Shown here in pieces: positions 33,861 through 41,432 of a stretch of 45,681 nt of DNA (position 1 is the first letter of the stretch; the number at the start of each line of letters is the position of its first letter). A model generated the notes under the pieces. The model was not told where the DNA came from. It worked only from the letters and a program-made list of their open reading frames with translations, and made no database searches. Both the position numbers and the translations under genes were made by a program. Location of the stretch: assembly GCA_934373295.1 (NCBI GenBank), contig CAKROK010000008.1, forward strand, positions 1 through 45,681. Reading direction: 5' to 3'. Origin of the DNA: an uncultured Christensenellaceae bacterium (GTDB lineage Bacteria > Bacillota > Clostridia > Christensenellales > Christensenellaceae).

Positions 33861-33871
33861 GAGGTATTGCT

Positions 33872-34300
33872 ATGAAGAGAGTATTTGTTAACGAAGAGTG
33901 GTGCCTTGGATGTCACCTCTGTGAATATAACTGCGCATTCGCGAACTCGGGCGAAAGCGACATGGTAAAGGCGCTTAAAGGAAAGAAGATATTCCCGAGG
34001 ATAAACGTGGACGGCGGCGACGGCATACATTTCGCGGTGTCCTGCCGTCATTGTGAGGATCCGATGTGCGTAAAGGCGTGCATATCCTCCGCGCTGCACA
34101 TAGTCGATGGTAGGATAGTGATAGATAAGGAGCGCTGCGTGGGCTGCTACAGCTGCATATTGGTCTGCCCCTATGGTGCGCTGACGGTGAGCGAAAAGGG
34201 CACTGCGCAAAAATGCGAGCTGTGTCTGGAGAACGCCTGCGGAGAGCCGGCCTGCGTAAAGGGCTGCCCCAACAGGGCGATAGTCTATGAGGAGAGGTGA
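33872..34300 (+). CDS. Four-cluster ferredoxin (electron carrier of glutamate synthase)
   Basis: A 142-residue protein with sixteen cysteines in four groups: CLGCHLCEYNC, CRHCEDPMCVKAC, CVGCYSCILVC and CELCLENACGEPACVKGC. This pattern is the HycB/DmsB-like electron-transfer fold with four 4Fe-4S clusters. It probably shuttles electrons between the flavoprotein encoded next and the FMN subunit. I chose ATG 33872 with GAGAGG upstream rather than the in-frame ATG at 33857 that overlaps the previous gene. Confidence 0.88.
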   Translation: MKRVFVNEEWCLGCHLCEYNCAFANSGESDMVKALKGKKIFPRINVDGGDGIHFAVSCRHCEDPMCVKACISSALHIVDGRIVIDKERCVGCYSCILVCPYGALTVSEKGTAQKCELCLENACGEPACVKGCPNRAIVYEER

Positions 34301-34305
34301 ACGCG

Positions 34306-35553
34306 ATGAAAAATTACGTCATAATCGGAAACTCGATCGCCGCGGTGGGCGCAATAGAGGGCATACGCTCCATAGACACTGAAGGTAAAATAACCGTAAT
34401 TTCGGGCGAAAAGCACCCTGCATACTGCCGCCCGCTCATATCCTATTATCTTGAAAAAAAGAGCAAGCCGGAAAACATGGGATATCGCTCCGACGATTTC
34501 TATGAGAAAAACGCCGTTGAGGTGCTTTACGGCAAAACGGCGCAGGGCATTGACGCGGATAAAAAGCTAATAACACTGGACGACGGACGCACGATAAAAT
34601 ATGATAAGCTTTGCGTTGCGACGGGCTCATCTCCGTTTGTCCCGCGCTTTGAGGGCTGGGAGAGCGTGCCTAAAAAGCACACCTTCATGACGATAGACGA
34701 CGCGCTCGCGCTGGAAAAGGACATCGACGAAAGCTCGCGCGTGCTCATAATCGGCGCGGGTCTTATAGGATTAAAATGCGCGGAGGGCATAAAGGATAGA
34801 GTTAAAAGTATAACGGTATGCGACCTCGCGGACAGGATTTTATCCAGCATTTTAGACGAAGAAACGGGCGCGATAATGCAGGAGCATATCGAGCAAAACG
34901 GCATTGAATTCATGCTTTCTGACAGCGTGGAAAAATTTGACGGCAATAGGGCGTTCATGAAAAGCGGCAAGGTCGTGGATTTCGACGTACTCGTTGCGGC
35001 GGTGGGCGTGAGGCCTAATGTCGCTTTAGCAAAGGACGCGGGCGCGCAGGTAGCAAGAGGCATAATCATCGACGACCATATGCGCACCACGGCGCATGAT
35101 ATTTACGCCGCGGGCGACTGCGCGGAGAGCTATGACATATCCTTCGGGGACAGGCGCATTTTGGCGATATTGCCCAATGCGAATATACAGGGACATACCG
35201 CCGGTAAAAACATGGCGGGCGCAGACGAGAGCTTTTTAAACGCGATACCCATGAACTCGATAGGTCTTTTCGGGCTGCACGTTATGACGGCGGGCTCGTA
35301 TTTTGCCGAAAAGGACGGAGGAAAGGTATTTATCGAAAAGACTGAGGACGGACTCAAAAAGTTCTTCGTGAAGGACGGACTGCTCACGGGATATATCCTG
35401 TTAGGCGATATAAAAAGAGGGGGGATATATACCTCTTTAATAAGGAACCAAACGCCGCTTGAAACGTTGGATTTCGAGCTGCTCATGAAGGACGCGACGT
35501 TTGCGGCATTCACGGCGGACAGGCGTAGGCAAATGTTTGGAGGTGTGCTATAA
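34306..35553 (+). CDS. NAD(P)/FAD-dependent oxidoreductase (glutamate synthase electron input)
   Basis: A 415-residue pyridine-nucleotide oxidoreductase of the rubredoxin-reductase/NirB type. The FAD site is at the N-terminus (YVIIGNSIAAVGAIEG), the NAD(P) site is VLIIGAGLIGLKCAEG near residue 148, and the C-terminal FAD signature is DIYAAGDCAE. It lacks the cluster domain of GltD, which is supplied by the separate ferredoxin upstream. ATG 34306 has AGGAGAGG eight bases upstream; a GTG at 34297 is an alternative. Likely role: NAD(P)H oxidation for glutamate synthase (inferred from context). Confidence 0.85.
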   Translation: MKNYVIIGNSIAAVGAIEGIRSIDTEGKITVISGEKHPAYCRPLISYYLEKKSKPENMGYRSDDFYEKNAVEVLYGKTAQGIDADKKLITLDDGRTIKYDKLCVATGSSPFVPRFEGWESVPKKHTFMTIDDALALEKDIDESSRVLIIGAGLIGLKCAEGIKDRVKSITVCDLADRILSSILDEETGAIMQEHIEQNGIEFMLSDSVEKFDGNRAFMKSGKVVDFDVLVAAVGVRPNVALAKDAGAQVARGIIIDDHMRTTAHDIYAAGDCAESYDISFGDRRILAILPNANIQGHTAGKNMAGADESFLNAIPMNSIGLFGLHVMTAGSYFAEKDGGKVFIEKTEDGLKKFFVKDGLLTGYILLGDIKRGGIYTSLIRNQTPLETLDFELLMKDATFAAFTADRRRQMFGGVL

Positions 35554-35554
35554 T

Positions 35555-36277
35555 ATGAGAAAGATAAATGCTAAGGGCATGAGCCATAAGGAGATAAACG
35601 ACGTACTGCGAGCGACGCAGGAGGACTGCGAGATCACGAATTGCTGCGGACATCGCTTTATCGCGGCGGGGATGACCAAAAAGAACATCATCATCGACGG
35701 AACTCCGGGAAACGCGCTGGGCGCATATCTCGACGGGGCGAGCATCACCGTAAACGGCAATGCGCAGGACGCCGTGGGCGACACGATGAACGAGGGTAAG
35801 ATAATAATCCACGGGAACATCGGCGACGCGGCGGGCTATGCCATGAGAGGCGGGCGCATCTTCGTCAAGGGCAATGCGGGCTACAGAGCGGGCATCCACA
35901 TGAAGGAATATAAGGAAAAATCGCCCGTGATGATAATAGGCGGCGTATGCGGCAGCTTTTTGGGCGAATATCAGGCGGGTGGTACGATAGTCGTGCTCGG
36001 TCTAGACGCGGGCGAAAAGAAGATAGTGGGCAACTTTCCGTGTACGGGAATGCACGGCGGCAGGATGCTTTTAAGGGGAAAATGCGAGGATATCGCTTTT
36101 TCGGATAAGGTATGCCCCCGGCCCGCGACGAGCGAGGATATCGCGCCCATTAGGGGAGAAATTGCGGAATTCTGTGAGATATTCGGCTTGGATGAGGCGG
36201 AGGTCTTGAACAGCGATTTTACTATAGTCACGCCGGACAGCAAGAATCCATATAAACAGATGTACGTAGCGAACTAA
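35555..36277 (+). CDS. Glutamate synthase, GXGXG-domain subunit
   Basis: A 240-residue right-handed beta-helix protein corresponding to the C-terminal domain of GltB. The repeat is seen as DGTPGNALGAYLDGASITVNG, GNAQDAVGDTMNEGKIIIHG and GNIGDAAGYAMRGGRIFVKG-type turns (given here in parts: GNALGAYLDG, QDAVGDTMNEG, GDAAGYAMRGG, GYRAGIHMKE). In GltB this domain is structural, holding the amidotransferase and synthase domains together. ATG 35555 follows GGAGGTG; the frame upstream lies within the oxidoreductase gene. Confidence 0.92.
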   Translation: MRKINAKGMSHKEINDVLRATQEDCEITNCCGHRFIAAGMTKKNIIIDGTPGNALGAYLDGASITVNGNAQDAVGDTMNEGKIIIHGNIGDAAGYAMRGGRIFVKGNAGYRAGIHMKEYKEKSPVMIIGGVCGSFLGEYQAGGTIVVLGLDAGEKKIVGNFPCTGMHGGRMLLRGKCEDIAFSDKVCPRPATSEDIAPIRGEIAEFCEIFGLDEAEVLNSDFTIVTPDSKNPYKQMYVAN

Positions 36278-36296
36278 TCAAAAGGGGGACGGACGG

Positions 36297-37508
36297 ATGA
36301 AGTATTCAAAGCAGGAGGTCATGCAATACGTGCTGGAGGAGGACGTGAAGTTCATCCGAATTGCGTTTTGCGACGTTTTCGGCAAGCAGAAGAACATTTC
36401 CATAATGCCATCTGAATTAAAACGCGCCTTTGAATACGGCGTTGTTATAGATGCCTCGTCGATAGAGGGCTTTGGCGGGGAGGAGCACTCCGACCTGCTG
36501 CTTCATCCCGACCCCGCGACGCTAACACTGCTGCCTTGGCGGCCGGAGCATGGCAAGGTCGTGAGGATGATGAGCGCGGTGACGTACCCGGACGGAACGC
36601 CCTTTGAGGCGGACACGCGCGCGCTTTTAAAGCGGGCGATAGACGACGCAAAGGACATGGGAGCGAGCTTCTATATAGGCGCGGAGCAGGAGTTTTATCT
36701 GTTTAAGCTGGATGAACAGGGAAACCCGACCAAGCAGCCGTATGACAACGCGGGATATATGGACATCGCGCCGGAGGACAGGGGAGAAAACGTGAGGAGA
36801 GAGATATGCCTTACGCTGGAAAGCATGGGCATAACCCCGGAAAGCTCGCATCACGAGGGCGGCCCCGGTCAAAACGAGATTGATTTTCGCTATTCCGAGC
36901 CGCTATCCGCCGCGGACAATTCTTTGCTGTTTCAGACGGTGGTCAAGACCGTCGCGTGGAGGAGCGGGCTGTATGCGGACTTCTCGCCCAAGCCGCTTGA
37001 GGGCAAGCCGGGAAACGGATTTCACATCAATTTCTCTGTAAAGCATGAAAACGGGGAATGCGTGTTAAACAACGCCATTGCGGGCGTGATGAAGCATATT
37101 GGGGAGATGACGGCGTTTTTAAACCCGACGGATGAATCGTATGAGCGGCTGGGAAAGGACAAGGCGCCGAGGTACGTCTCGTGGTCGAATGAGAACAGGA
37201 GCCAGCTCGTGAGGATACCCGCGGCAGTGGGAGAATACCGCAGGGCGGAGCTTCGCTCGCCGGACCCCGCGACGAACCCGTATCTCGCATTTGCGCTCGT
37301 GATTTACGCCGCATTGGACGGAATAAAAAATGATTTTGAGCTTATGAGCGCGGCGGATATAAACCTCTTTGATGCGGATAAAAGCGTGTTGAGCGGCTTT
37401 GAGACACTTCCTGAAAATCATGGCGCGGCATGTGAGCTTGCGAAAAACAGCGCGTTTATAGCGGAGCATATCCCCGAATCGATCATGAATATATATTGCG
37501 GAAGATAG
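36297..37508 (+). CDS. glnA: Glutamine synthetase (type I family)
   Basis: A 403-residue GSI-family enzyme, somewhat shorter than the usual 440-470. Landmarks in order are GFGGEEHSDLLLHPD, GAEQEFYLF, HHEGGPGQNEIDFRY, GKPGNGFHINFS, SWSNENRSQLVRIPA and RSPDPATNPYLAFA. No adenylylation tyrosine motif is evident. The shortness leaves some doubt whether it is a housekeeping GS or a GlnA-like gamma-glutamyl ligase; the position within a glutamate synthase operon favours true GS. It sits 19 bases behind the GXGXG gene with AAAGGGGG nearby and directly before the ANTAR gene. Confidence 0.88.
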   Translation: MKYSKQEVMQYVLEEDVKFIRIAFCDVFGKQKNISIMPSELKRAFEYGVVIDASSIEGFGGEEHSDLLLHPDPATLTLLPWRPEHGKVVRMMSAVTYPDGTPFEADTRALLKRAIDDAKDMGASFYIGAEQEFYLFKLDEQGNPTKQPYDNAGYMDIAPEDRGENVRREICLTLESMGITPESSHHEGGPGQNEIDFRYSEPLSAADNSLLFQTVVKTVAWRSGLYADFSPKPLEGKPGNGFHINFSVKHENGECVLNNAIAGVMKHIGEMTAFLNPTDESYERLGKDKAPRYVSWSNENRSQLVRIPAAVGEYRRAELRSPDPATNPYLAFALVIYAALDGIKNDFELMSAADINLFDADKSVLSGFETLPENHGAACELAKNSAFIAEHIPESIMNIYCGR

Positions 37509-37528
37509 AATGAAAAGGAGTGAAGCAA

Positions 37529-38113
37529 ATGGGCCTTGAAGAGCGGACATACAGCGTCCTCGTTGTATCCGATGCCGAAAAGTTCAATTCAGCGGTCATT
37601 CGTTTTCTGCCACAGACGCAGTATTCGCCCGTGACGTTTGCGCTCAGCGTGAGCGAGGCCAAGAGGCTTGTATCCGAAAGGAGCTTTGACATGATAATCA
37701 TAAATGCTCCCTTAAAGGACGACTCCGGCGCGCGCTTTGCCGTGGATTGTTGCGAAATGCGCACGACGATAGTCCTGCTGCTCGTTCGGGCGGAGATCTA
37801 TGACCAGCTTCGCGCGAGGCTATGCCGCCACGGCGTGTTCATGCTCCCAAAGCCCGCTTCGGGCAGGATGGTGGAGCAGGCGCTGGATTGGATGATAAGC
37901 GCGCGCGAGCGGCTGAGGGATTTTGAAAACAAGAACGTGACCCTTGAAGAGAAAATGGAGGAGATAAGGGTCGTGAACCGCGCGAAGCTGCTGCTCATAG
38001 AGGAGCTTAAAATGACGGAGGCGGACGCGCACCGATACATTGAAAAGAGCGCGATGGACAACTGCATAACCAAAAAGGCATTCGCGCAGAGGATAATTAG
38101 GATGTATTCATAG
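37529..38113 (+). CDS. ANTAR-domain antitermination regulator (pseudo-receiver)
   Basis: A 194-residue protein with a receiver-like N-terminal domain (about 7-115), a coiled-coil linker and a C-terminal ANTAR RNA-binding domain (about 130-192: RAKLLLIEELKMTEADAHRY, AMDNCITKKAFAQRII). The usual phosphoacceptor Asp is Asn59 (DMIIINAP), so control by phosphorylation is unlikely. ANTAR proteins bind hexaloop hairpins with A1 and G4 and block terminators; such hairpins are in both nitrogen leaders here. An ANTAR-type GlnR that antiterminates glnA and glt genes is known in Clostridium saccharobutylicum. ATG 37529 follows AAAGGAG; a GTG at 37520 is less likely. Confidence 0.9.
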   Translation: MGLEERTYSVLVVSDAEKFNSAVIRFLPQTQYSPVTFALSVSEAKRLVSERSFDMIIINAPLKDDSGARFAVDCCEMRTTIVLLLVRAEIYDQLRARLCRHGVFMLPKPASGRMVEQALDWMISARERLRDFENKNVTLEEKMEEIRVVNRAKLLLIEELKMTEADAHRYIEKSAMDNCITKKAFAQRIIRMYS

Positions 38114-38150
38114 ACCCGTGTTGGTTTTTTTACTGACAGGGTCTATTTTT
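38111..38150 (+). terminator. Terminator of the glutamate synthase operon
   Basis: TAGACCC (38111-38117, including the ANTAR stop codon) pairs with GGGTCTA (38139-38145), followed by TTTTT. Confidence 0.85.
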
Positions 38151-38272
38151 AAACTGTCGAAAAGACTCGCCCTTCCGCCCTTTTTCATCGACTCACCTCA
38201 ATCGACGTACTTAAGTACGCCTCATTCGCCTCGCTCGAAAAATGACGAAAAATCAAGCCTTTTCGGCAGTTT
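38151..38272. repeat. Palindromic intergenic element
   Basis: The ends form an inverted repeat: AAACTGTCGAAAAG (38151-38164) against CTTTTCGGCAGTTT (38259-38272), one mismatch. Inside are the perfect 12-bp palindrome GTACTTAAGTAC (38207-38218) and smaller complementary runs (TTTTTCATCGA with TGACGAAAAA). No coding frame is supported. Size, terminal repeats and intergenic site suit a MITE- or REP-like repeat; copy number cannot be judged from this window. Confidence 0.6.
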
Positions 38273-38315
38273 GACTATTTTTTGAGACGGAGTACACTAT
38301 ATCATAAAGAAAAAT

Positions 38316-38346
38316 TGCAAAACAAAACCGCACCTGAAATGCGGTT
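38316..38346 (-). terminator. Terminator of the tRNA-Thr/tRNA-Pro transcript
   Basis: On the minus strand AACCGCA pairs with TGCGGTT and is followed by TTGTTTTGC, just after the tRNA-Pro 3' end. Confidence 0.85.
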
Positions 38347-38356
38347 TATGGGGTGA

Positions 38357-38433
<77 letters not shown>

Positions 38434-38436
38434 TCT

Positions 38437-38512
38437 TGGAGCCAACGACGAGACTCGAACTCGTGACCTGCTAATTACGAATCAGCTGCGCTACCAGCTG
38501 CGCTACGTTGGC
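38437..38512 (-). tRNA. tRNA-Thr(CGT)
   Basis: A complete 76-base cloverleaf with encoded CCA. The anticodon arm GCTGA-TTCGTAA-TTAGC (one G-U/A-type mismatch at most) gives CGT, reading threonine ACG. It precedes tRNA-Pro by three bases, so both are in one transcript. Confidence 0.96.
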
Positions 38513-38580
38513 GTATTCACAACAATAGTTATTTTATCACTGTGATAAAGGTCTGTCAAGTATTTTGTGAATATATTTTG

Positions 38581-38607
38581 AAAAAAGGAGGGATTTTTAT
38601 CCCTCCC
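38581..38607 (-). terminator. Terminator of the mutarotase-like gene
   Basis: On the minus strand GGAGGGAT-AAAA-ATCCCTCC is followed by TTTTTT. Confidence 0.9.
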
Positions 38608-38610
38608 ATC

Positions 38611-39735
38611 TTACAACACAAAATCAATATCGCAGGAAATATCGAATTCCTCGCCGTTTTTGCCTATCACCTTGAGCTTGTCTTTGCCGTTTCTCACGAT
38701 GTCCTTTACGCCCGTGAAGCCCTCGGGGATGGCGCAGACGCCCTCGATGAGGTCAAAGCTCATGGGAGAGCCGTCGAACTCGGTCGCGGTAACATAGCCT
38801 TTGTCGGACAGGGGATTTGGCTCGTTTGAAGCGGTTATGCCGTAGTAGAAGTATGCGTTCAGCTCGCCGATCTCCAGGCAGCCGTCCACGTTTCCGAACC
38901 AGGGCGCATAGTGCCTTCCGCGATAGGACGTCCAGAACATGGTGTTTGCGAGGTTGCGCGGGTTTTTAAACTGATAGTACATGTATCCGCGCGAGGGGAT
39001 GGTGACGGTAGTCCACGTGAACTCCCTTTCGGGGTCGCAAACGTGCATGTAGATGTCGTCAAAACCGCGTATAAACGGCTGTTTTGTGAGGTCGACCGTA
39101 CCGCCGTATACTATCGGGACCTTGGTCATATCCTCGATTTTATAGTTGGGAAGAAGCGAGCAGTAGCCGCCCTTGTTGTAGTCGTCGATATGCACGGGGG
39201 ACGTCCACGTCTCGAGCGGAGCGGAGTTGTCGACAATCGCGCTGTCCCGCTCGGTGGGGATGTCCAGCGTGGGGTGATAGCCGACGGGGTACTTTCCGAC
39301 AGCGCCCGTCACGGTGTTTTTCTGATAGATGTTCGTCTCGCCGTCCCTTAACATGATGGTGCGGTCGACCGTCGCGTGATCTTCCTCGATATCCGTGTGA
39401 AAGCTCATCGTGTGGACGCCGTTTTCGTGAGATTCGCCCGAAAGGGTGTATGCGTTATCCACAGAAAAGCCGTGGCAGGGATAGTCTATGCCGTTAAAGG
39501 GCTTGTTGAGGCCGAACGGGAACGCGAAGAAGCAGCCGCGCAGCACGAAATCGCAGTTTGAATAGTCGTTGTTTGGCTCGTTATACCACGGCGCGTAGTA
39601 GAAGGGGGAGACCTTCTTGCCGTTTAAGTTAAAATCTGCGGTCATATGCGCGCAGAGCACGGTCGTCTGAACCTCCGCGACGTCGTTTTTGAGGATATAT
39701 GATACCTTATTCTTGTTGAGTCTCATGTTTTTCAT
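38611..39735 (-). CDS. Probable carbohydrate-binding protein, mutarotase-like
   Basis: A 374-residue soluble, aromatic-rich, all-beta-looking protein with no signal peptide. Segments such as GKYPVGYHPTLDIP and GFDDIYMHVCDPEREF, and its pairing with a sugar kinase, suggest the galactose mutarotase/aldose 1-epimerase fold, but catalytic residues could not be matched with confidence. I chose ATG 39735 with AAAAGGA upstream; an ATG nine bases inside is also possible. It is divergent from ribokinase across a region with two palindromes, so the two genes may share a regulator. The assignment is tentative. Confidence 0.5.
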   Translation of the reverse strand: MKNMRLNKNKVSYILKNDVAEVQTTVLCAHMTADFNLNGKKVSPFYYAPWYNEPNNDYSNCDFVLRGCFFAFPFGLNKPFNGIDYPCHGFSVDNAYTLSGESHENGVHTMSFHTDIEEDHATVDRTIMLRDGETNIYQKNTVTGAVGKYPVGYHPTLDIPTERDSAIVDNSAPLETWTSPVHIDDYNKGGYCSLLPNYKIEDMTKVPIVYGGTVDLTKQPFIRGFDDIYMHVCDPEREFTWTTVTIPSRGYMYYQFKNPRNLANTMFWTSYRGRHYAPWFGNVDGCLEIGELNAYFYYGITASNEPNPLSDKGYVTATEFDGSPMSFDLIEGVCAIPEGFTGVKDIVRNGKDKLKVIGKNGEEFDISCDIDFVL

Positions 39736-39777
39736 AAAAAATGTCCTTTTTTCATCTGTTATTGTATGGTGTATTGT

Positions 39778-39817
39778 AACTTGACAATTCAAGTTTACCA
39801 TAGTAACATTTAAATGT
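39778..39817. promoter_or_regulatory. Divergent control region with promoter and two palindromes
   Basis: AACTTGA-CAAT-TCAAGTT (39778-39795) is a perfect inverted repeat that contains the -35 TTGACA of a plus-strand promoter (-10 TAACAT at 39804-39809, 17-bp spacing). ACATTTAAATGT (39806-39817) is a perfect 12-bp palindrome overlapping that -10. Both are good operator candidates for coordinated control of ribokinase and the divergent gene. Confidence 0.6.
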
Positions 39818-39888
39818 AAATAAAATTATGCGTGCTGTAACAGTTTTTTGGAATCGCTTACAAGCGCGTTGCGACGAGGTGTATTAAA

Positions 39889-40842
39889 ATGAAAAAGGTG
39901 AAGATTGCGGTTTTCGGAAGTCTGATTTATGACAGCGTATGCTGGGGCCCGAGGCTTCCTAAAAAGGGTGAGACAATATGCGGCTATCGCAACGGCTTTT
40001 TTACCGGCGGTAAGGGCGCGAATCAGGCCGTGCAGGCGGCGAAGCTGGGCGCGGAGGTCTATATGATAGGTAAGGTCGGCGGCGACCAACCGGGTAAAAT
40101 ACTCAAGCAGACGCTCGAGGGCTACGGCGTAAAGACGGACTATCTCATAGTCGATGAAAACGAAAACACCGGCTCATGCTGCATAATGGTCGATGATAAC
40201 GGCGATAACGCGATAATGATAGCACAAAACGCGAATATCACCATAAAAAAGGAAGAAATAGAGGACGCACTAAAGGTCATAGACGAATGCGACGTGCTCA
40301 TGTTCCAGCTTGAGACGAATTTCGATGCGATCGAATACGTACTCGACTACGCGAAAAAGACGGGTTGTAAGATAGTATTCAACAGCGCGCCTGCGCTCGA
40401 ATGCCCCGCATATTTCTTTGAATGCGCGGATTACGCCACGCCCAACGAGACGGAGTGCGAGAGATACACCGGCATAATGCCCGATTTTGACGACAAGGAA
40501 ACGACGCATAAGGCGATGGAGGAGATGCTTAAAAAGGGCGCGAAAAACGTCGTATTCACGCTCGGCTCGCACGGCTCATACTTCGGCAACGCCGATAAGG
40601 AGGTATACGTTCCTGCGTATAAGATAGACGCCGTGGACGCGACCGCCGCGGGAGATTCCTTCAACGCCGCGTTTGCATACATGATCGCCGCGGGCGCGGA
40701 TGAGCAGACGGCTATGCAGTTCGCAAACGCAGCAGGCGCAGTCACTGCGATGAGCTCGGGCGCTCAGCCCAGCCTAGGCACTATGGAGCAGGTTAAGGCG
40801 TTCCTTAGCGAGAGGGGCGTCAAGCTGGGTATTCTCAACTGA
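39889..40842 (+). CDS. rbsK: Ribokinase-family sugar kinase
   Basis: A 317-residue PfkB-family carbohydrate kinase. The N-terminal signature is GGKGANQAVQAAKLG, and the C-terminal catalytic motif is DATAAGDSFNAAF with the base Asp. ATPNETE (the ribokinase-type NExE motif) and TLGSHG are present. Ribose is the likely substrate given these motifs, but adenosine or another pentose is possible. Its own palindrome-rich promoter lies upstream and a terminator follows. No ribose transporter is nearby. Confidence 0.85.
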   Translation: MKKVKIAVFGSLIYDSVCWGPRLPKKGETICGYRNGFFTGGKGANQAVQAAKLGAEVYMIGKVGGDQPGKILKQTLEGYGVKTDYLIVDENENTGSCCIMVDDNGDNAIMIAQNANITIKKEEIEDALKVIDECDVLMFQLETNFDAIEYVLDYAKKTGCKIVFNSAPALECPAYFFECADYATPNETECERYTGIMPDFDDKETTHKAMEEMLKKGAKNVVFTLGSHGSYFGNADKEVYVPAYKIDAVDATAAGDSFNAAFAYMIAAGADEQTAMQFANAAGAVTAMSSGAQPSLGTMEQVKAFLSERGVKLGILN

Positions 40843-40855
40843 TTTTGTAAAAGTT

Positions 40856-40883
40856 AAAGCCGCTTGACTATAGCGGCTTTTTT
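40856..40883 (+). terminator. Terminator after ribokinase
   Basis: AAAGCCGC pairs with GCGGCTTT, followed by TTTT. Confidence 0.9.
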
Positions 40884-40906
40884 GTGATTTATAAGGAGTA
40901 CATGAT

Positions 40907-41341
40907 TTGAAAAGGCTTTCGCGCAGGGAAAATATTTGGCAGATGGTCAAGTTTACGCTGTTTTCCGCATCTGCGGGCATAATTCAGGTGGCGTCGTTCA
41001 CGCTGTTAAACGAGATCGCGCACATGTCCTATTGGGCGGCGTATCTGATAGCATTGCTGCTGTCCGTGCTTTTTAACTTCACCGTAAACAGGCGGTTTAC
41101 GTTCAAATCCGCCGCGAACGTCCCGCGGGCGATGCTGCTCGTGCTCGCATATTACGCGGTATTCACGCCCCTTTCGACGTGGTGGGGGGATGCGCTTGAG
41201 ACGGTGGGTGTAAACGAGTATATCATCTTAGCGGGCACTATGATAATAAACTTTGTAACTGAGTTTCTCTATCAGCGTTTTTTCGTATATCGTAAGAGCA
41301 TAAACACGAATGACATCGCGAAAAATAAGGAACAGGGCTGA
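40907..41341 (+). CDS. GtrA-family membrane protein
   Basis: A 144-residue protein with four hydrophobic helices and the family landmarks FNFTVNRRFTFKS (between helices two and three) and a closing FLYQRFFVYRK. GtrA-like proteins are thought to flip undecaprenyl-linked sugars or take part in cell-surface polysaccharide synthesis. The start is TTG 40907, nine bases after AAGGAG; the ATG seven bases earlier hits a stop at once. No glycosyltransferase is adjacent, so the partner is unknown. Confidence 0.88.
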   Translation: MKRLSRRENIWQMVKFTLFSASAGIIQVASFTLLNEIAHMSYWAAYLIALLLSVLFNFTVNRRFTFKSAANVPRAMLLVLAYYAVFTPLSTWWGDALETVGVNEYIILAGTMIINFVTEFLYQRFFVYRKSINTNDIAKNKEQG

Positions 41342-41376
41342 TTTATCGCATTTTTTCGAGCTAAAAATATATCCCG

Positions 41377-41405
41377 TTGCAAAAATATTTTAACGGTGGT
41401 ATACT
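41377..41405 (+). promoter_or_regulatory. Promoter of DUF362-trmL operon
   Basis: TTGCAA (41377-41382) and TATACT (41400-41405) are separated by 17 bp, about 28 bases before the DUF362 start. Confidence 0.7.
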
Positions 41406-41432
41406 TTTAACGTTGAAAAAATGGGAGGCTTT

